Of a stretch of DNA of 21,922 nt, positions 18,953 to 21,922 are shown one piece after another (the first letter of the stretch is position 1; each line of letters opens with the position of its first letter). The stretch comes from a virus. The notes beneath the pieces were generated by a model. It did no database searches, had not been told where the DNA came from, and saw only the letters and a program-made list of their open reading frames with translations. A program made the translations under genes and the position numbers. Where the stretch lies: positions 1 to 21,922 of IMG/VR virus record IMGVR_UViG_3300033064_006333; one strand, written 5' to 3'.

Positions 18953-21922
18953 TCAGCCGTATTTGGCCATGATGTCGTTACGTCGATTAATTAGTGTTTG
19001 TGTCAATTTTGCTGCACGCTGCGGGTCACTTACTATTGCGGAAACAGTCGCACGGATTCTGTCATCGGCAATAGTAGACAAAGCCTGTGCTTGTTTTTTT
19101 ATTTCTGCTGAATCTATTCCCGTAAAATCAATATTACCGCCATTTTTTGCCATTGACGTCATTTCTCCAACCGTATCACCAAAGGGTGTTGATGTTGTTT
19201 CTTTTTTAGCACCTTGAGCCCTGTAATCAAGTGAACCACCAACATCTAATCTGACCGGTTTATTGTTTGAGTCAAATTTAATATTGTCATTCAACGCAGC
19301 ATCCCAGTTAGCCAACCATGCATCTGCAACAAAACCTGCGCGTGCAGCGTCTTGGTCGGAACTACTATTTGGCATTCTTGCCGTAATCATTCGGGAAAGC
19401 ATTCTTGGCTCACCAGACCTGTCACCCATGGATAAATCCGCAGCCTGAACTCCAGCCAATTGATAGAGTTTCGATGCAAGAACTTCGGTTTCCATCCGTT
19501 CTATGGCTTGCGGTAATGGTTCATTTGGTTTTGGTTTTTTTGCATAATACTGAGAACCGTCTGGCGCTGTTAACAATTCTGCTGGGTTTGACCCTGTTGA
19601 GAATGTTGGCTTACTGGATTTCCATGAAGATGTATCGACTGCATTTTGTGACACCGCATTACTTGGCTGAGTCGGCGAATTACTGGTTTGTGTTTTACGC
19701 CTTACGGTGCGTGGTTTTACTCTTGACGATTTTGTAGGTTCAACATCTACGGCTGCACTTACAGTATTTTTCTTCTTCCACTTATTCCAAGTCTTAACAA
19801 CCCCGCCGCTCATTTCTTCTGCGTCTTTGCGCGTCATCGGAGTCTGGAATGCAGCAACAATACTTCGATTATGAAGCAATATAGGGTCTTTTGATGCGTC
19901 GCCTTCGTTGGTGTCAATCGCGTCAACACCGATAATCGGCGCGAAGTTGCCAACTTCTTCATTTTTGGAAAAACGTTGTAGGTAATCAAGTGATTTTATT
20001 ATTTGAACTTTTTCTACGCTATTATCACCAGGGGTGTTTTCTAATTCCTCTAGACGCGAAATAAGTTGATTTAAAATTTGGCCGCTAATGGTTTTTGATT
20101 CTGCTAGTTGAGGTGCACCTTTTCGTGCCAATTGTGCTAGTTCTCCAGGGCTCATGGCTTCTGTCATTTCCCTTCCACCAGCAGTAACAAACTGATTATG
20201 GATTAAGGTTGACAAATTTGCCATGTCTTGTCTTTCGTTGTTCAATTCACTAGATGTCATTATCTTGGCGGATGGTGGAATCAAAACCAACATTGAGTGC
20301 CTGTCTTCTGCGCCCCCAGAATAACCAGTAAAGTTACCGCCAGGAAAAACAAAATATTCACCAACCCCATACATGCGTCCACCTTGGCCTGGGACAAATC
20401 TACCAAGACTTGTTAAGAACTGTTCAACGTAACTTTCGCTCTCTACCGCTTGGTTACCAGTTCCTCTAACGACTGGCTGCCAACCAGCGTCAAGCAGACT
20501 TTGTACTTCGTCTTTGGTAACCAAAGACGGAGTTTCCGAAAATCCAAAATTTTCCCAAAGGGTTGCAAGTAGTTTATCGTACGCTTTGTCTCCCTGTGTT
20601 TTTTTCTGCTCTAGTCTTTCGTCAAGCAGCGATAATATATTGGCAAATTGTGGGGTGATGGTAACTTTTCCATCCGGAGAAATTAGAACTGGGTGTTCTT
20701 CAATTTTTCTTTGCCCAAGACTGTCTGAAAGTTCTTCTGCATTTTTGGTTTTTCTAAACTTAGACAAAACTTGTCGTTTAAATGCCGCAGTACGAAGTTT
20801 CCTTTTTTTGATTTGCTGTGCTGGGTCAAGAATGATTGGATTACGACGTCCTTCTCCTGCTGTTCTCTGACGACGAAGGTTTCTTTTTGCTGCCCTCTGT
20901 GGGTTAGTACGTAGAATTCGTGAACGCAGCGATACTTGTTTTTTATCTTTAAATTTCTTAGAACTCAAGATTGTTTCAAGCGTTTTTCGAACTTCGGGTT
21001 GAGAAGTGAATTCATCAAGGAGTGCTTCTTCTTCAACTGGTGTTAGATTTTTGCCCGCACTTAGTTTTTTTAATAGAGGTTCAGCGATATCGTTTGTTCC
21101 AGCAATGGCGTCTAGTTGTTCTTTAATAAATCTTTTATCATCACTAGTAATCGATTTTGCGGCATCTTCGGATGCTTTTCTATCTTCTTTGTTTAAGCCA
21201 GCGCCAACGCCAAAGACTGATGATTCTGTTTTATCAGTAAAATTTTTAACTTTCTTAAACGAAGGGTCGGAACTAAGTGCATTTAAGATTGCCTTTTTTT
21301 CTGGTGGATGCAGATGTTCGAGTAAGGAGAAATTATTGGTTTCCTGCATATTCATCAAAAGGGTTAAAGTATCAATTTCTTTTTGAACTTGCCGTCTACG
21401 CTGTTGTGGTATGTCTTTGTCAATATCCAGAAGTCTCTGCATTTCGGTAATGTCACCCCGATTAAAAGGGTCATCAGGGTTACGCGGAGAGAATCGACCA
21501 CCAAGTATTGATTGTTTTTCAGCACCTCTGACCTGGGCGTTCCACCATTTAGGGAAATCTTTCGTTTTAAATTTGTCAACGATTTTTTTCTGATTAGCAG
21601 CGAGAGCCGCTTCTGCTGTTTTTCTTTGTTCTGGACTCAATGATTCCCAAAATGCACCGTCAGATGGGCCTACTTTGTCAACACCTGGGCGACGTTTGCC
21701 TTTACGTCCAGGCGACGAACTAGACGCTAATCCACGTGGGGTTGCGGCTCGTTCCGTAGTAGCAATTGCTCTTCGTGAACTTGAGTTTTGTGAACTTCGA
21801 CTTCGCCGTGGTTCGGGTTTAATCCGCGAAGGGTCAACACCAGAAAGTCTTTTTATAAACTCACCCAATCTTTTATCACCCTGGAGTTCGCCATTATTAA
21901 ATTCATCGAGGATGCCCTGAAA
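18953..21922 (-). CDS. Giant protein with ADP-ribosyltransferase-like and kinase-like regions (5' partial)
   Basis: The frame is open to the window edge (at least 989 aa); positions below count from the TTG at 21868. Residues 1-380 are Arg/Ser-rich and helical. Residues about 450-675 resemble phage ADP-ribosyltransferases: Arg468-Gly, MYGVGEYF (499-506), GVDAID (647-652) and LLHNRSIVAAF (664-674). After a Pro/Ser linker, residues about 757-950 look like a HipA/PI3K-type kinase: YYAKKPK (Lys777 or 778), METEVLASKLYQLAGV with Glu795, NWDAALNDN (Asp856, Asn860/862) and RLDVGG (Asp875) as the DFG equivalent. It may be a MuF- or Alt-like virion protein that modifies host targets; this is inference. 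Confidence 0.72.
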   Translation of the reverse strand, partial: FQGILDEFNNGELQGDKRLGEFIKRLSGVDPSRIKPEPRRSRSSQNSSSRRAIATTERAATPRGLASSSSPGRKGKRRPGVDKVGPSDGAFWESLSPEQRKTAEAALAANQKKIVDKFKTKDFPKWWNAQVRGAEKQSILGGRFSPRNPDDPFNRGDITEMQRLLDIDKDIPQQRRRQVQKEIDTLTLLMNMQETNNFSLLEHLHPPEKKAILNALSSDPSFKKVKNFTDKTESSVFGVGAGLNKEDRKASEDAAKSITSDDKRFIKEQLDAIAGTNDIAEPLLKKLSAGKNLTPVEEEALLDEFTSQPEVRKTLETILSSKKFKDKKQVSLRSRILRTNPQRAAKRNLRRQRTAGEGRRNPIILDPAQQIKKRKLRTAAFKRQVLSKFRKTKNAEELSDSLGQRKIEEHPVLISPDGKVTITPQFANILSLLDERLEQKKTQGDKAYDKLLATLWENFGFSETPSLVTKDEVQSLLDAGWQPVVRGTGNQAVESESYVEQFLTSLGRFVPGQGGRMYGVGEYFVFPGGNFTGYSGGAEDRHSMLVLIPPSAKIMTSSELNNERQDMANLSTLIHNQFVTAGGREMTEAMSPGELAQLARKGAPQLAESKTISGQILNQLISRLEELENTPGDNSVEKVQIIKSLDYLQRFSKNEEVGNFAPIIGVDAIDTNEGDASKDPILLHNRSIVAAFQTPMTRKDAEEMSGGVVKTWNKWKKKNTVSAAVDVEPTKSSRVKPRTVRRKTQTSNSPTQPSNAVSQNAVDTSSWKSSKPTFSTGSNPAELLTAPDGSQYYAKKPKPNEPLPQAIERMETEVLASKLYQLAGVQAADLSMGDRSGEPRMLSRMITARMPNSSSDQDAARAGFVADAWLANWDAALNDNIKFDSNNKPVRLDVGGSLDYRAQGAKKETTSTPFGDTVGEMTSMAKNGGNIDFTGIDSAEIKKQAQALSTIADDRIRATVSAIVSDPQRAAKLTQTLINRRNDIMAKYG

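Overview
The window looks like part of a tailed-phage (Caudoviricetes) genome with an AT-leaning composition. It carries an HK97-fold major capsid protein, two very long proteins next to it that are probably virion-associated, a B12-dependent ribonucleotide reductase, a tRNA-Arg, a secreted cell-wall hydrolase, a ferredoxin and many very small genes. The host is probably an actinobacterium, perhaps an aquatic one. This is inference, based on SOS boxes of the CGAAC-N4-GTTCG type, many genes with a -10 hexamer exactly 6 nt before the ATG (leaderless transcripts), a class II RNR, and a single-cluster ferredoxin of the CxxDxxC type. No integrase, terminase, portal or tail gene is visible.

Layout, left to right. 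Positions 1-200 hold G-rich tandem repeats. A small minus-strand gene (206-397) with its promoter follows. Positions 480-730 form an origin-like element in which perfect DnaA boxes alternate with three SOS (LexA-type) boxes. A minus-strand operon (3657 down to 781) encodes a secreted lytic transglycosylase, a PD-(D/E)XK-like nuclease, a DUF6378-like protein, a 73-aa protein, an Fe(II)/2-oxoglutarate oxygenase of the VioC/AsnO type, a tiny membrane peptide and a coiled-coil peptide. From 4036 to 10266 mostly plus-strand genes follow: a DUF932 protein, small proteins, an unknown 206-aa protein, a zinc-ribbon peptide, nrdJ, tRNA-Arg(UCU) and two small proteins. Minus-strand genes for a HicA-like protein and a Lys/Ala-rich basic protein are inserted among them. 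The basic protein gene and the 206-aa gene diverge from a perfectly centred palindrome.

From 10272 to the right edge everything is on the minus strand. In transcription order (right to left) there are: a partial protein of at least 989 aa with ADP-ribosyltransferase-like and kinase-like regions; a 133-aa protein; an 825-aa protein with a zeta-type P-loop kinase domain; the major capsid protein and its terminator; small genes; a DUF6321-like gene with an apparent +1 frameshift; a thermonuclease; a possible capsid decoration protein and its terminator; a holin-like membrane protein; two small proteins; a ferredoxin; two small proteins; and a decayed chimeric ferredoxin fragment in a repeat-rich noncoding stretch.

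The most unusual points are the combined DnaA/LexA origin-like array, the pair of enzyme-bearing giant proteins beside the capsid gene, the amino-acid-hydroxylase-like oxygenase, the symmetric divergent promoter pair, and the open frame directly after an in-frame TAG.
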